Below, in pieces: positions 16,953 through 27,269 of a stretch of DNA of 63,148 nt; position 1 is the first letter of the stretch; every line of letters starts with the position of its first letter. The notes under the pieces were generated by a model. The model had not been told where the DNA came from. It saw only the letters and a list, made by a program, of their open reading frames with translations, and searched no databases. Both the position numbers and the translations under genes were made by a program. The DNA lies in the NCBI GenBank assembly GCA_022780515.1, contig JALEUV010000059.1:1-63148 (forward strand), given 5' to 3'. The stretch is from Anaerococcus sp. (GTDB taxonomy: Bacteria > Bacillota > Clostridia > Tissierellales > Peptoniphilaceae).

Positions 16953-17540
16953 CTAGTTATCTAGTATTACTTGGATTTGTTCTTCTAGGACGTCCTTGTT
17001 GTGTTTGGTTTGGGATGAGTAGGCGAAGATTAGTCCTTCGTCTTGGATTTGGAGTTTTTTCTTTATGGCATTTATGTGCTTTTGAATTTGGCCTTTTTTT
17101 ATCTTGTCATATTTAGTTGCTATGACAAATCCCATAAAGCCAGATTCTATTATCCACTCATACATTTGCTTATCAAGCTCTGTTGGCTCGTGCCTTATAT
17201 CCACCAAGAGAAAGACTTCCTTTAGGTTCTCTCTCTCATAGAGGTAGGTGTTTATTAACTCATTCCACTTTTCTTTTTCCTTCTTGTCGACCTTGGCATA
17301 GCCATAGCCTGGTAGGTCAACTAGTCTAAATTTATCATTTATCCTATAGAAGTTTATTGTCCTGGTCTTGCCTGGAGTGGATGAGGTTTTGGCAAGTTTT
17401 CTCCTATTTAGAAAGGAATTGATGAAGGAGGACTTGCCTACATTTGACCTACCCACAAAGGCTATCTCATCTAATTTATCCTTGGGCCATTGGGCCTTAA
17501 AGCCTGCCACTTGCTCAAGCTCTACTGTTTTTATCTTCAT
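16953..17540 (-). CDS. engB: Ribosome biogenesis GTPase EngB (YsxC)
   Basis: 195-residue TrmE-Era-EngA-EngB-type GTPase needed for assembly of the 50S subunit. All G motifs are visible: GRSNVGKSS (G1, near residue 30), TPGKTRT (G2), DLPGYG (G3), TKYDK (G4) and YSSQTKHN (G5). The length matches the family. Its ATG overlaps the TGA of lon (ATGA), and lon-engB adjacency is widely conserved in Firmicutes. Confidence 0.97.
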   Translation of the reverse strand: MKIKTVELEQVAGFKAQWPKDKLDEIAFVGRSNVGKSSFINSFLNRRKLAKTSSTPGKTRTINFYRINDKFRLVDLPGYGYAKVDKKEKEKWNELINTYLYERENLKEVFLLVDIRHEPTELDKQMYEWIIESGFMGFVIATKYDKIKKGQIQKHINAIKKKLQIQDEGLIFAYSSQTKHNKDVLEEQIQVILDN

Positions 17541-19870
17541 ACCAAGGCCTCTTTTATAACTTCTGCTACATTACTTACCTTGATGAAGTTGATTTTTTCT
17601 CTAATCTCCTTTGGGATGTCGTAGATGTCTCGCTCGTTGGCCTTGGGTATTATGACATTTTTTATGCCATAGGAATAGGCTGCCAGTGCCTTTTCCTTTA
17701 GTCCACCTATGGCAAGGACATTGCCCCTTATTGTCACTTCGCCGGTCATTGCTATATCAGACCTAACTTTTTTCTTGGTTAGAGCAGATGCCATGGCTGT
17801 CGTAATGGTTATACCTGCAGAAGGGCCATCTTTTGGGGTTGCTCCTTCTGGAAAATGGACATGGATGTCTTTGTTTTCGTAGAACTTGCCCCTAATGCCA
17901 AGGCTTTGGGCATTGGACCTTATATAGACTAGGGCTGCCTGGCAGGATTCTTTCATTACATCACCCAAGGACCCTGTAAAGTCTAGGTTTCCCTTGCCTT
18001 CCATAACTGATGCTTCTACCTGGAGCATAACTCCCCCTACGGAGGTCCAGGCCAGGCCGTTTACTAGACCTACTTGGTCTTCTTTTTCTAGTTCATCATC
18101 CAAGAACCTTATTCTTCCTAGGTATTTTTCATAATTGGTCTTGGATACCCTAACCTTATCCTTGCCTTCTAGGATTTCCTTGACTGCCCTACGGCAAATC
18201 TTGCCTATAAGTCGCTCAAGTTCTCTGACTCCTGCTTCCCTTGTGTAGTTTCTGATTATAATTTCTAGAACTGCATCAGATATAGTGAGTTCATCTTCAT
18301 TAAGTCCAGTATTCTCCATTTCTTTCTTGACTAGGTATTTTTTGGCTATGGATAGTTTTTCGTTTAGGGTGTAGCCGGGTATTTCTATAACTTCTAGCCT
18401 ATCATAGAGGGCATCTGGAATTTCATTTGCATCATTGGCTGTTGTTATAAAAAATACATCTGACAAATCGAAAGGTAAGTCTAAGTACCTATCAATAAAT
18501 TTATCATTTTGCTCAGGATCTAAAAGCTCAAGGAGGGCGCTTGATGGGTCTCCATTGTAGCCATGCCCTAGTTTATCAATCTCATCTAGCAAGAATACAG
18601 GATTTTTGACCCCTATCCTTGAAAGATTGGTCATAATCCTACCTGCCATAGCCCCTACATAGGTTCTCCTATGGCCCCTGATTTCGCTCTCGTCAGTTAC
18701 TCCCCCAAGTCTCATAGAAACAAATTTTCTATCCATAGAGCTTGCTATAGACTTGGCTATGGAAGTCTTACCTACTCCTGGAGGGCCTACTAGGCAGATT
18801 ACTGATCCCTTGGCATCTTTTTTCTTAGCCCTCACAGCTATTGCCTCAAGTATTCTCTCCTTGACATCGGTAAGACCGTAGTGGTCATCGTCAAGAATCT
18901 TTGTGGCCTTTTTTATGTCTATTTCATCCTTGCTCTTCTTATCCCAAGGAAGGGAAAATACAAAGTCAAGGTAGGCAGCCAAGACCCCATAGTCAGGACT
19001 CATCTCAGGAAGAGAATCTATCCTATCAATGTCCTTTGCTATGGACTCCTTGGCTTCCTTATCAATTTTTAGCTTCTTAAGCTTTATCCTATATTCATCA
19101 GCTTCGCTTGATGCCTTGCCGTTAGTTTCGTTGATTTCTTTTTTGATAACGTCCATTTTTTCCCTAAGGTAGTATTCCTTTTGGGACTTGTTGATGTTAT
19201 CAGTTACCTTTTTTTCTATATCTATGGCAATGTCTTTTAGCTCGATCTCCCTCTTCAAGACCCTGATTAATTCAAGCATTCTTTCCTTGGTATCGAGAGT
19301 CTTGAGGAAATTATAGTATTCCTTAGGATTTAAATCTAAGTGGAAGAGGATTACATCTACCAGACTTTGGAAGTTATCAATTTCAGAAAGCTTGTAGCCA
19401 ATCTCATCCATTGCATCATTACCCAAGCTGGCTATATAGGTCTCGAAGTATTCTATAAGGACTTTCTTTAGGGCAAGAAGTTCGCTATTATCCTTCTCGA
19501 TTTCTTCCTTGTAGATATATTCCTCTAGGTCTGCCTTCAAAAATCCTTCTCCTACCTTTACCTCTAGGATCTTGGCAACTCCTTCTGGATGCAAGAAAAT
19601 TCTTATTGTGTCATCTGGCAGATTGTAAACTTTATTGATTGCAGCGACTATTCCATAATCATAAAGGTCATTTTCGTGGGGTGTATCTTCGTAGATGTCT
19701 TTTTGGTTGACTAGGACTAATTTGGTATTTTTGAGTCTAGCATACTCTAGGGCATTTCTTGATATTGACCTTTCTATATCAACATTTAATATGGTTGTAG
19801 GCATTTGCCACTGGCCCTTTAGGGGGATTAGTGGAAACTCTTCTCTTACTACTTCGTAATTATCTGTCAT
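17537..19870 (-). CDS. lon: ATP-dependent protease Lon
   Basis: 777-residue LonA protease. An N-terminal substrate-binding domain (about 1-200) starts with FPLIPLKGQ; a coiled-coil linker follows; the AAA+ domain has Walker [14 protein letters not shown] and Walker [12 protein letters not shown]; the C-terminal protease domain has the catalytic serine in [10 protein letters not shown] and the catalytic lysine in [11 protein letters not shown]. It degrades misfolded and selected regulatory proteins in the cytoplasm. It belongs to the quality-control cluster between clpX and engB. The gap from clpX holds a terminator-like hairpin, so lon may have its own promoter or be reached by read-through. 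Confidence 0.97.
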   Translation of the reverse strand: MTDNYEVVREEFPLIPLKGQWQMPTTILNVDIERSISRNALEYARLKNTKLVLVNQKDIYEDTPHENDLYDYGIVAAINKVYNLPDDTIRIFLHPEGVAKILEVKVGEGFLKADLEEYIYKEEIEKDNSELLALKKVLIEYFETYIASLGNDAMDEIGYKLSEIDNFQSLVDVILFHLDLNPKEYYNFLKTLDTKERMLELIRVLKREIELKDIAIDIEKKVTDNINKSQKEYYLREKMDVIKKEINETNGKASSEADEYRIKLKKLKIDKEAKESIAKDIDRIDSLPEMSPDYGVLAAYLDFVFSLPWDKKSKDEIDIKKATKILDDDHYGLTDVKERILEAIAVRAKKKDAKGSVICLVGPPGVGKTSIAKSIASSMDRKFVSMRLGGVTDESEIRGHRRTYVGAMAGRIMTNLSRIGVKNPVFLLDEIDKLGHGYNGDPSSALLELLDPEQNDKFIDRYLDLPFDLSDVFFITTANDANEIPDALYDRLEVIEIPGYTLNEKLSIAKKYLVKKEMENTGLNEDELTISDAVLEIIIRNYTREAGVRELERLIGKICRRAVKEILEGKDKVRVSKTNYEKYLGRIRFLDDELEKEDQVGLVNGLAWTSVGGVMLQVEASVMEGKGNLDFTGSLGDVMKESCQAALVYIRSNAQSLGIRGKFYENKDIHVHFPEGATPKDGPSAGITITTAMASALTKKKVRSDIAMTGEVTIRGNVLAIGGLKEKALAAYSYGIKNVIIPKANERDIYDIPKEIREKINFIKVSNVAEVIKEALV

Positions 19871-19883
19871 ACTTACCTCGCTA

Positions 19884-19918
19884 TAAAAGGGGACCCCAAG
19901 CTATAGCTCAAGTCCCCT
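19884..19918 (-). terminator. Terminator between clpX and lon
   Basis: AGGGGAC (19888-19894) and GTCCCCT (19912-19918) pair, with a further palindromic AAGCTATAGCTT in the loop; TTTT follows on the minus strand. It would end or attenuate transcription from clpX. Confidence 0.7.
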
Positions 19919-19922
19919 CTTC

Positions 19923-21137
19923 TCACTTTTTCTTATAAATGAGTTTATCTTTATCTTCGATAGATTCCTTGGTGACTACAACCTCTTCCAAATCATCCAT
20001 AGAAGGTATTTCGTACATAAGATCTAACAACAAATCTTCCATTATGGTCTTAAGACCCCTAGCACCTGTGTTTTGCTTGTAGGCCTTATTAGCTATTTCC
20101 TTGATGGCTTCATCCTCAAAGCTAAGTTTGACTCCATCAAGTTCAAATAACTTTTGATATTGCTTGACAAAACTATTCTTTGGCTCTGAAAGAATCTTGA
20201 CCAATGAGTCTTGGTCCAAGGCCTCAAGGCTTACTATAATAGGGACCCTACCTATAAATTCTGGTATGAGGCCGTACTTTAATAAGTCCTCAGTGCTTAC
20301 ATTTTTTAGGCTGGCCTTAGATTTTTTGCTGACATCAGCCCCAAATCCTATAACTTTTTCTGAAAGTCTGCTATTTATAATATCTTCTATCCCCTCGAAA
20401 GCTCCTCCTAGGATAAATAAGATATTGGTAGTATCAACTTGGATATACTCTTGGCTAGGGTGCTTCCTTCCCCCTTGAGGAGGTACATTGGCCACAGTTC
20501 CCTCAACTAGCTTAAGGAGGGCCTGTTGGACACCTTCACCGCTTACATCCCTAGTTATGGATGGGTTCTCGCTCTTTCTGGTGATCTTGTCGATCTCATC
20601 TACATAGATAATACCATGCTCAGCTGCTTCAAGGTCATAGTCTGCTGCTTGAAGGAGCTTAAGTATAATATTTTCTACATCTTCTCCAACATAGCCCGCC
20701 TCTGTAAGAGATGTTGCATCTGATATAGCAAAAGGCACATTTAGTTTACGGGCCAGGGTTTGAGCAAGAAGGGTCTTACCAGATCCTGTTGGACCCAACA
20801 TTAGGATATTGGATTTTTGAAGCTCTACATCGCTGTCTTTTTCGTTAGATTTTATCCTCTTATAGTGGTTATAAACAGCTACTGAAAGGGTCTTTTTTGC
20901 ATCATCTTGACCTACTACATACCTATCTAGGAAGTCTTTTATTTCCTTAGGCTTGGATAGGTCAAAGTCGTGATAATCATGGGCATGCATCCTTTGCTCT
21001 TCGCTAATTATTTCATGGCAAAGATCAACACACTCGTTACAAATGTAGGCATCTGGGCCTGCTATCATCCTTTCAACTTGGGAACTATCTTTTCCACAAA
21101 AAGAGCATCTGACTTCTTTTTGGTCTATATCTGACAT
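19923..21137 (-). CDS. clpX: ClpX unfoldase
   Basis: 404-residue AAA+ chaperone of the ClpXP protease. The N-terminal zinc-binding domain has four cysteines (CSFCGKD at 11-17 and CNECVDLC near 33-40). The AAA+ domain has Walker [12 protein letters not shown], Walker [11 protein letters not shown] and the pore loop GYVGED. It unfolds substrates and feeds them to ClpP encoded 6 bases upstream. The ATG is preceded by TAGGAG. No CtsR or CIRCE operator was seen near the gene group. Confidence 0.97.
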   Translation of the reverse strand: MSDIDQKEVRCSFCGKDSSQVERMIAGPDAYICNECVDLCHEIISEEQRMHAHDYHDFDLSKPKEIKDFLDRYVVGQDDAKKTLSVAVYNHYKRIKSNEKDSDVELQKSNILMLGPTGSGKTLLAQTLARKLNVPFAISDATSLTEAGYVGEDVENIILKLLQAADYDLEAAEHGIIYVDEIDKITRKSENPSITRDVSGEGVQQALLKLVEGTVANVPPQGGRKHPSQEYIQVDTTNILFILGGAFEGIEDIINSRLSEKVIGFGADVSKKSKASLKNVSTEDLLKYGLIPEFIGRVPIIVSLEALDQDSLVKILSEPKNSFVKQYQKLFELDGVKLSFEDEAIKEIANKAYKQNTGARGLKTIMEDLLLDLMYEIPSMDDLEEVVVTKESIEDKDKLIYKKK

Positions 21138-21143
21138 TATCTC

Positions 21144-21737
21144 CTACTTACTTTCAATTACTTGATCAATTAATCCATATTCCATGGCTTCTTTAGCAGT
21201 CATAGAAAAGTCCCTGTCTGTATCCTTGACAATCTTATCCAAAGGTTGACCTGTGTTTTGAGCCAAGATATTGTTTAGCTTATCCTTAATCTTAAGGATT
21301 TGCTCAGCTTGGATTACTATATCACTAGCTTGACCTTGGGCCCCGCCTGATGGTTGGTGGATCATAATATTTGATGATGGTAGGGAAAATCTCTTTCCTT
21401 TAGCTCCTGATGATAGCAAAACTGCTCCCATAGATGCTGCTTGACCTATACAAATTGTTGATACGTCAGGTTTTATATAATTCATTGTGTCATAGATAGC
21501 AAGTCCTGATGTTACTACTCCACCTGGGGAATTGATATAGAATTGAATGTCCTTATCAGGGTCTTCACTCTCCAAAAATAGGAGTTGGGCTATTATAATA
21601 TCAGATACTTCATCTCTGACTTCACCTGATAAAAATATAATCCTATCTTTTAGTAGTCTTGAATATATATCGTAGGCTCTCTCGCCTCTATTGGTTTGCT
21701 CTATAACTGTTGGTACTAAATAATCTTTAACTATCAT
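21144..21737 (-). CDS. clpP: ClpP serine protease subunit
   Basis: 197-residue proteolytic subunit that forms a double heptamer. The catalytic triad is visible: Ser in [11 protein letters not shown] (about residue 98), His in [10 protein letters not shown] (about 123) and Asp in KDTDRDFSM (about 172). The length is that of housekeeping ClpP. The ATG has AAGGAG at a good distance. It lies between tig and clpX, an order common in Gram-negative bacteria and many Clostridia but not in Bacillus, where clpP is elsewhere. Confidence 0.97.
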   Translation of the reverse strand: MIVKDYLVPTVIEQTNRGERAYDIYSRLLKDRIIFLSGEVRDEVSDIIIAQLLFLESEDPDKDIQFYINSPGGVVTSGLAIYDTMNYIKPDVSTICIGQAASMGAVLLSSGAKGKRFSLPSSNIMIHQPSGGAQGQASDIVIQAEQILKIKDKLNNILAQNTGQPLDKIVKDTDRDFSMTAKEAMEYGLIDQVIESK

Positions 21738-21767
21738 TATATCTCCTTATATTCCTATATATGGAGT

Positions 21768-23132
21768 CTAGTTTTCTTCGCTTTCCTCGTTAGCTTCTTC
21801 ATGGTGGTGGTCATCACCTACTGCTTCATGGTATTTTTCGTGAGGTAGGGCTTCTGAATTGTTAACTAGAAGTTCAACTGCTTTTCTTCTCTTGATGTTT
21901 TCTTCTAGGGTCTTGTCAGAAACATTTTTAGCAAAGATTTCTTTGAATTTTTCTTTATCCTCTACTCCATAGTTTTCTGCTGCTTCATTTACTTCAGCTT
22001 CTTTTTCTTCTTCACTTACTTCGATACCTTCTTTTAGGGCAACTTCATCTATTACTAGGTTAGCCTTAACTCTAGCTTCTGCTTCAGCCCTGTATTGGTT
22101 TCTAATTGTGTTGATATCCATCTTGGTCATTTCGATATATTGAGCTAGGGTAATGCCCATTCCTTGAAGTCTTTGATCAAGATTTTGTAGGTCATAGTCG
22201 ATTTCTGCGTCAACCATAGCCTTAGGTGCTTCTACCTTAGACTTTCTGATTAGAGCTTCTATCGCTTCATTTTGGTAAACTCTTTGAGCATAGTCTTTCT
22301 TATCTGCTGCTAATTTTTCTCTAAGGTCATTTTTAAGTTCTTCTAGGCTATCAAATTCTGATATATCCTTAGCAAATTCGTCGTCTATTTCAGGAAGTTC
22401 TTTTCTTGTGATAGAATTAATTTCAACTTCGAATTTCGCATCTTTTCCTTGGAATTCTTTAGCTTGGTAATCTTCTGGGAAGGTTACATTTACATCAAAC
22501 TTATCTCCAGCCTTATGTCCTGCTACTTGGTCTTCAAATCCTTCGATAAAGGTGTGAGATCCTAGTTCAAGATCATATTCTTCAGCCTTGCCACCTTCAA
22601 ACTTAACTCCATCAAGAGATCCGTCAAAGTCTATATTTACAGTATCTCCGATTTTAGCTTCGTCATCTTCTACTGGTACAAGTCTAGCATTTTCTTCTTG
22701 TTGTTTCTTAAGTTCAGCTTCGATGTCTTCATCTGTTACTTCGCTTGAAACTTCTTCGATTATAAGCTTGCTGTAATCTCCAAGTTCTGGATGTGGTTTA
22801 GTTTCTACTTCAACCTTAAATCTAACATCCTTACCTACTTCGATGTCATCAAGGTCAACTGTAGGTTGAGCTATTACTTCTAGTCCAAGCTCTTCAACAG
22901 CTGCTTCATAAGGTTTTGGGAAAACTATTTGGATAGCTTCATCATAAAAAACTTCTGGACCATACATCTTCTCAAGGACCTTCTTAGAAACATGGCCAGG
23001 TCTAAAGCCATCTATCCTATATCTGGATTTATTTCTTTTAAAAACTGTATCTGTTGCTTTTTTAAAGTCATCATAGGCAACATCAAATTCAAATTTTGCG
23101 ATATTATTTTCGTGTGATTTTAATTCTGTCAT
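21768..23132 (-). CDS. tig: Trigger factor
   Basis: 454-residue ribosome-bound chaperone and prolyl isomerase. The N-terminal ribosome-binding domain has the signature GFRPGHVSKKVLEKMYG near residues 43-59; an FKBP-type domain covers about 150-245 (GDTVNIDFDGSLDG start); the long helical C-terminal arms follow. An unusually histidine- and glutamate-rich tail (DDHHHEEANEESEEN) ends the protein. It stands first in the quality-control cluster. The ATG has AGGAGGAG directly upstream, with an inverted repeat just before it. Confidence 0.96.
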   Translation of the reverse strand: MTELKSHENNIAKFEFDVAYDDFKKATDTVFKRNKSRYRIDGFRPGHVSKKVLEKMYGPEVFYDEAIQIVFPKPYEAAVEELGLEVIAQPTVDLDDIEVGKDVRFKVEVETKPHPELGDYSKLIIEEVSSEVTDEDIEAELKKQQEENARLVPVEDDEAKIGDTVNIDFDGSLDGVKFEGGKAEEYDLELGSHTFIEGFEDQVAGHKAGDKFDVNVTFPEDYQAKEFQGKDAKFEVEINSITRKELPEIDDEFAKDISEFDSLEELKNDLREKLAADKKDYAQRVYQNEAIEALIRKSKVEAPKAMVDAEIDYDLQNLDQRLQGMGITLAQYIEMTKMDINTIRNQYRAEAEARVKANLVIDEVALKEGIEVSEEEKEAEVNEAAENYGVEDKEKFKEIFAKNVSDKTLEENIKRRKAVELLVNNSEALPHEKYHEAVGDDHHHEEANEESEEN

Positions 23133-23144
23133 TTTCTCCTCCTG

Positions 23145-23168
23145 CTACTAGTTTACTCATTCTAGTAG
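23145..23168. repeat. Inverted repeat in front of tig
   Basis: CTACTAG (23145-23151) and CTAGTAG (23162-23168) are perfect complements around a 10-base spacer, 12 bases before the tig start codon region and overlapping no gene. No T-run follows on either strand, so it is not a terminator. It could be an operator or a 5' stem of the tig mRNA. It does not match the CtsR heptad or CIRCE. Confidence 0.5.
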
Positions 23169-23184
23169 TATACTTCTTGTTAAT

Positions 23185-24546
23185 CTACCTATCAAGAAAT
23201 AAAACTTTCTTTGTTAAAAACTTTATTATTTCTTCTTTGTCATTTGCAATAACTTCGTCTTCTACTAGATTTTCTATATATGATAGGCTATCCCCTATAA
23301 TTTTACCTTCTTTATAGCCAATTTCCTTAAGGTCATTGCCATTTATAGCAAGACTTGACCTCTTTATAGGAATATTTAATTCCTTTACTTCGTCAATTAG
23401 CTCTCTTGCCCCCTCTATATTGTCTGGATTTGGTCTACTTGTCGATAGGGTATCTGCCATTTGTAGGACAAGTAACTTCCTAAAAGTCTCTTCCCCCATC
23501 ATCCTTAGGTGTTTCCTAACAGACTTTTTGGTATAGGTATTGGCAGAATCCATGTGCCTTAGGGCAAGGATCTTTACTTCTTCAATTATTTTCTTGGGAT
23601 AGTGAAGCTTCCTTAGTCTATTGTCTATTATCTTCTCACTATCTTGAGGGTGGCCAAAGAACCTCCCCTCGCCTCTATCATCTATAAACATAGTAGAAAC
23701 CTTGCCTGTATCATGGAAAAGTCCTGCAAGTCTTAACGCCAAGTCAGAAGGCAGCTTTTCCATGACCGCAAGGCTATGCTCAAATAAGTCCATATGATGA
23801 AAGGAAGAATGTTGGTCAAAGCCCACCATGGCCTTTACTTCTGGGAGTATATAGTCAAGCAGTCCCAGCTCATCTAAGATCCTTATCCCCCTAGACGGTT
23901 TTTCTGCCAGGAGGATTTTTGAAAGCTCATCTCTAATCCTATCGGCCGATATCGACTCTATTTCTGATGACCTATCCCTTATGGCACTTTTTAGGTCTTC
24001 TTCTATATCAAAGCCCAGGCTTGTAGCAAACCTAACAGCCCTCATGGAGCGTAGCATATCTTCCCCTATCCTCTCATAGGGATCTCCTACTGTCCTAATA
24101 ATTTTCTTTCCTAGCTCAGCTTTGCCACCAAAGGGATCTATTATCTCTCCCCTCCTATAGGCCATGGCATTTATGGTGAAGTCCCTTCTTTGTAGGTCTT
24201 CATAGATAGAGTCAGAAAAGCTAACCCCATCAGGATGCCTCTTGTCCTTGTAGGACCCATCCTTCCTAAAGGTCGTTATTTCGTAGCCTATGGACTTATC
24301 TATAACCTTGATGGTTCCATACTTTTGGCCAAAGTCTATGACTTTTTTATCAGCAAAGATCCTCCTTATATCATCAGGTCTTGCCCTTGTGGTTATATCT
24401 ATGTCATAAACTTCCCTCCCGAGTAGGTAGTCTCTGATGCAGCCACCCACAAGGTAGGATTCAAAGCCTTTATCTTCTAGGCTCTCTAGGATATGCTTAT
24501 AGGGAAGGCCTAGGTCAATCTCTTCGTGTCTTGTCATTTTTCTCAA
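23185..24546 (-). CDS. cca: CCA tRNA nucleotidyltransferase with HD domain
   Basis: 453-residue class II nucleotidyltransferase that adds or repairs the CCA end of tRNAs. The N-terminal LVGGCIRDYLLG and DIDITT supply the catalytic aspartates; RDFTINAMAY and the RIGEDMLRSMRAVRFA region recognise nucleotides and tRNA; an HD domain (AGLFHDTGK) follows, giving possible phosphatase or phosphodiesterase activity. The frame opens with a TTG at 24546 and an ATG at 24537; neither has a strong site, and both overlap the end of the cdaR-like gene by 23-32 bases. It is co-transcribed with cdaA-cdaR. Confidence 0.92.
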   Translation of the reverse strand: MRKMTRHEEIDLGLPYKHILESLEDKGFESYLVGGCIRDYLLGREVYDIDITTRARPDDIRRIFADKKVIDFGQKYGTIKVIDKSIGYEITTFRKDGSYKDKRHPDGVSFSDSIYEDLQRRDFTINAMAYRRGEIIDPFGGKAELGKKIIRTVGDPYERIGEDMLRSMRAVRFATSLGFDIEEDLKSAIRDRSSEIESISADRIRDELSKILLAEKPSRGIRILDELGLLDYILPEVKAMVGFDQHSSFHHMDLFEHSLAVMEKLPSDLALRLAGLFHDTGKVSTMFIDDRGEGRFFGHPQDSEKIIDNRLRKLHYPKKIIEEVKILALRHMDSANTYTKKSVRKHLRMMGEETFRKLLVLQMADTLSTSRPNPDNIEGARELIDEVKELNIPIKRSSLAINGNDLKEIGYKEGKIIGDSLSYIENLVEDEVIANDKEEIIKFLTKKVLFLDR

Positions 24547-25465
24547 CCATTATCATGTATTTTACCTTATCTTCCTCATCATGAATCTCTATGCCATCAG
24601 GGAGGTTTAGGCTAATATAGCCAGTCTTATCAAACTTGATATTTGATACATCTACAGGATTTGTTTTAATGGAAGTTAAGTCCTTCATGGCCTTGGTTGT
24701 TCCCTTTACTATAACTTCGTCTGGACTTACACTCTTTAGGGTAATCTCATAATCATCTGCTACTTCTCCACTTGTTATAAGGTCAACCTTGATTGCCTTG
24801 GTTTCACTTACAAGGAAGGAGATATCAATATCCTTAGCACTTTGCTCAAGCTCACCTAGAGGTATCCCGTCTTTGGATACTATATTTATATTTATATTGT
24901 GCATCTTTGAATCAAGGTACTCTTCCCTATCTATACGGACTTCAGCCCTATCGACATTATTGATTTGAGATACTGGCCCCTTGACTGTAACTTCCTTTAT
25001 GCTTTGGTCAATGACCTCAATATTTCTCTCTTTTTTTAGACTATCATCGATTACCAGGTTAATTGGTAAGTTCTTCTCTATTACCTTTTGGACATTTACA
25101 TTTATTTCCTTGGGTTCAGTCTTTTCTACATTGACTCCATTTGGTGTATCGACTTTGACTGGGACGCTTTGGATACCTTCCTTGACATCCCCTATGTCAA
25201 TGCTCGCTTGAATATCATTTGGCTTAAGGCCTACGATATTATCCCTAGAGCCTTCTATCTCGACATTTATATTTGTAATTTCGTCTATACCAATTATTGT
25301 ATATCCCTTTTCTTCAAGCTTTTCCTTGTTTTTAATGAGGATTTCTTGACCCCTAAAAATTCTTGTAACTGAAGGATTTGATGAAGTTGTTACAAGGGCC
25401 CACATTACAAGGGCTAGGAGTATAGAAAGCACTATTAGTTGTAATTCGTGTTTATTTTCCTTCAT
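24515..25465 (-). CDS. cdaR: YbbR-domain protein, CdaA regulator
   Basis: 316-residue membrane-anchored protein with one N-terminal membrane helix (about residues 10-27) and an extracytoplasmic part made of YbbR repeats, recognisable by recurring patterns such as VKVDTPNGVNVEKTEPKEI and VTVKGPVSQI. CdaR binds and modulates the diadenylate cyclase CdaA, whose gene overlaps this one by 14 bases upstream. Usually glmM follows; here it does not, and cca takes its place. The assignment as CdaR rests on the YbbR repeats and on the position. Confidence 0.9.
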   Translation of the reverse strand: MKENKHELQLIVLSILLALVMWALVTTSSNPSVTRIFRGQEILIKNKEKLEEKGYTIIGIDEITNINVEIEGSRDNIVGLKPNDIQASIDIGDVKEGIQSVPVKVDTPNGVNVEKTEPKEINVNVQKVIEKNLPINLVIDDSLKKERNIEVIDQSIKEVTVKGPVSQINNVDRAEVRIDREEYLDSKMHNININIVSKDGIPLGELEQSAKDIDISFLVSETKAIKVDLITSGEVADDYEITLKSVSPDEVIVKGTTKAMKDLTSIKTNPVDVSNIKFDKTGYISLNLPDGIEIHDEEDKVKYMIMVEKNDKTRRD

Positions 25466-26276
25466 CTTCTGCCTCCTTCTTTAAAAGAATGTTTGAAGCT
25501 CCTGTGTTAACTAGGTCTTTCATAAGCTTAATCTTTAATGATTCCTCATCAAAATACCTGTTTATCTTGCCATTTTCTACTACAGAAATATTTCCCGTTT
25601 CCTCTGATACAACAACTACTAGGCAGTCGGATTTTTCTGAAATCCCTATGGCTGCCCTGTGCCTGGTACCTAGTTCTTTTGATATGGTGTTGGATGGGGA
25701 AAGTGGCAAGTAGCAAGCTGCTGCTGCAATTTTATTTTCCCTAATAATCACAGCCCCATCATGGAGGGGGGTATTAGGGATAAAGATATTTATCAAAAGC
25801 TCGCTTGATATCTCTCCATCTATCTTTGTTCCACTTTCCATAATATCAGAAAGTCCAACTTCCCTCTCTAAGACTACCAAGGCTCCGATTTTTTGCCTAG
25901 ATAGGGAGCTCATAGCAGAAACAAGCTCATTGACAGACTTTTCATTCCTATCTTCCTTGTCAAAGGAAAAAATTGACCTACCACGACCCAATCTCTCCAA
26001 GGCTGACCTTAGCTCTGGTTGGAAGACTACTATAATAAATACTAGGGAAACGGTTAGAAATTGGTTCATAACCCATGATACAGTATTCAAATTAAAAATA
26101 TCTGCCACCCAAGCAAAAATAAGCACAAAAATCAAGCCCTTTAGAACCTGCTCAGCACGAGTATTTCTAAGAAGGGAAAATAGCTTATAAATAACAAAGG
26201 CAATAATCGCTATGTCTATAACATCAGTAACCCTTATTATAGTTAAGGATGCTATAATATTCTCCAAAAAATTCAT
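25452..26276 (-). CDS. cdaA: Diadenylate cyclase CdaA
   Basis: 274-residue membrane enzyme that makes cyclic di-AMP from two ATP. Three membrane segments fill the first 90 residues; the DAC (DisA_N) domain follows with the two catalytic motifs LHDGAVII (about residue 175) and GTRHRAAIG (about 207). Cyclic di-AMP controls potassium and osmotic balance and cell-wall homeostasis in Firmicutes. The ATG has AAGGAGG upstream, itself preceded by a 15-base tandem repeat. First gene of the cdaA-cdaR-cca operon. Confidence 0.95.
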   Translation of the reverse strand: MNFLENIIASLTIIRVTDVIDIAIIAFVIYKLFSLLRNTRAEQVLKGLIFVLIFAWVADIFNLNTVSWVMNQFLTVSLVFIIVVFQPELRSALERLGRGRSIFSFDKEDRNEKSVNELVSAMSSLSRQKIGALVVLEREVGLSDIMESGTKIDGEISSELLINIFIPNTPLHDGAVIIRENKIAAAACYLPLSPSNTISKELGTRHRAAIGISEKSDCLVVVVSEETGNISVVENGKINRYFDEESLKIKLMKDLVNTGASNILLKKEAEDEGK

Positions 26277-26285
26277 ACTTCCTCC

Positions 26286-26318
26286 TTATATTATCGTACT
26301 TTATATTATCGTACTTTT
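26286..26318. repeat. 15-base tandem repeat upstream of cdaA
   Basis: The unit TATATTATCGTACTT occurs twice in direct succession just before the cdaA ribosome binding site. Read on the minus strand each copy holds TACGATAATATA, which includes a -10-like TAATAT. The duplication may affect promoter or leader spacing; it may also be a neutral slippage product. Confidence 0.6.
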
Positions 26319-26412
26319 TTAAAGGATTTTTTGTAGGAATGTTAGAGCAAAAATCTATGTGAATAATAATTTCCTCATGTCTATAAATTTCCCACCAAGT
26401 CCTAGTCCTTAT

Positions 26413-26461
26413 ATACAAAAATCGCCTTATGTAAGGGATATATCCCCCTTATCTAAGGCGA
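26413..26461 (-). terminator. Terminator of the malQ-glgP-ZIP operon
   Basis: CGCCTTA (26423-26429) pairs with TAAGGCG (26454-26460) and an inner AAGGG/CCCTT adds pairs. On the minus strand ATTTTTGTAT follows. It lies right after the ZIP transporter gene. Confidence 0.75.
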
Positions 26462-26477
26462 CTCTTATTTAAATACT

Positions 26478-27269
26478 TTATCCTAAAGCAACATCTAGTA
26501 CCATCATTACCAAAAATCCTATTGAAAAACCAATAGTACCTACGTTGGTGTGGGCTTCTCCCTCTCCTGTTGCTTCTGGAATTAGTTCTTCTACTACTAC
26601 ATAGAACATAGCTCCAGCTGCAAAGGCAAGAAGGTATGGTAGGATTGGTATCATGATTGATGATAGGAGGATAGTTATAATTGCTGCTATTGGCTCAACT
26701 GCTCCTGATAGGACTCCTTGGCCAAAGGCCTTATTCTTATCAACTCCCACTGACCTAAGGGGCATGGATATTATAGCTCCTTCTGGGAAGTTTTGGATAG
26801 CTATACCTATTGATAGAAGAATTGCTTGAGTAAGGCTTACCTCGCTACCATAGATAGCTCCGGCAAAGGTAACTCCGACTGCCATTCCCTCTGGGATATT
26901 GTGGATTACCACTGCCAAGACCATCATGGTTGTCTTTCTTAGAGATTCGTTCTTTGGTCCTTCTGGCAAGTCTGAATCAATATGTTGGTGGGGAATAGCA
27001 TTATCCAAAAATAACAGGAATATTATTCCCACCATAAAGCCTATCACAGCTGGTATGGAACTCATCCTCCCCATATCAGATTCTGCCATATCAATAGCAG
27101 GGATTAGGAGGGACCAGATGGATGCGGCTACCATTACACCAGCAGCAAAGCCTGAGAGGAATTTTTGAACCTTGACACTTAGTTCATCCTTCATTATATA
27201 GACCAAGGCTGCTCCAAGACTCGTTCCTATAAAGGGAATTAAGAGTCCTATTATCGCCTGTAAATTCAT
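26478..27269 (-). CDS. ZIP-family divalent metal transporter
   Basis: 263-residue membrane protein of the ZIP family with about eight membrane segments. The paired metal-site helices are clear: VVIHNIPEGMAVGV (about residue 122-135) and IAIQNFPEGAIIS (about 155-168), and a histidine-containing loop (NAIPHQHIDSDLPEG) lies before them. It moves zinc or other divalent metals into the cytoplasm. Its start overlaps the end of glgP (ATGA), so it is translationally coupled to glycogen phosphorylase, an unexpected partner. Confidence 0.92.
   Translation of the reverse strand: MNLQAIIGLLIPFIGTSLGAALVYIMKDELSVKVQKFLSGFAAGVMVAASIWSLLIPAIDMAESDMGRMSSIPAVIGFMVGIIFLLFLDNAIPHQHIDSDLPEGPKNESLRKTTMMVLAVVIHNIPEGMAVGVTFAGAIYGSEVSLTQAILLSIGIAIQNFPEGAIISMPLRSVGVDKNKAFGQGVLSGAVEPIAAIITILLSSIMIPILPYLLAFAAGAMFYVVVEELIPEATGEGEAHTNVGTIGFSIGFLVMMVLDVALG

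Noticed and set aside
26224-26418. 64-codon frame between cdaA and the ZIP operon
   Set aside because: It overlaps the cdaA start, includes the tandem repeat and part of a leader, and has no ribosome binding site or family features.
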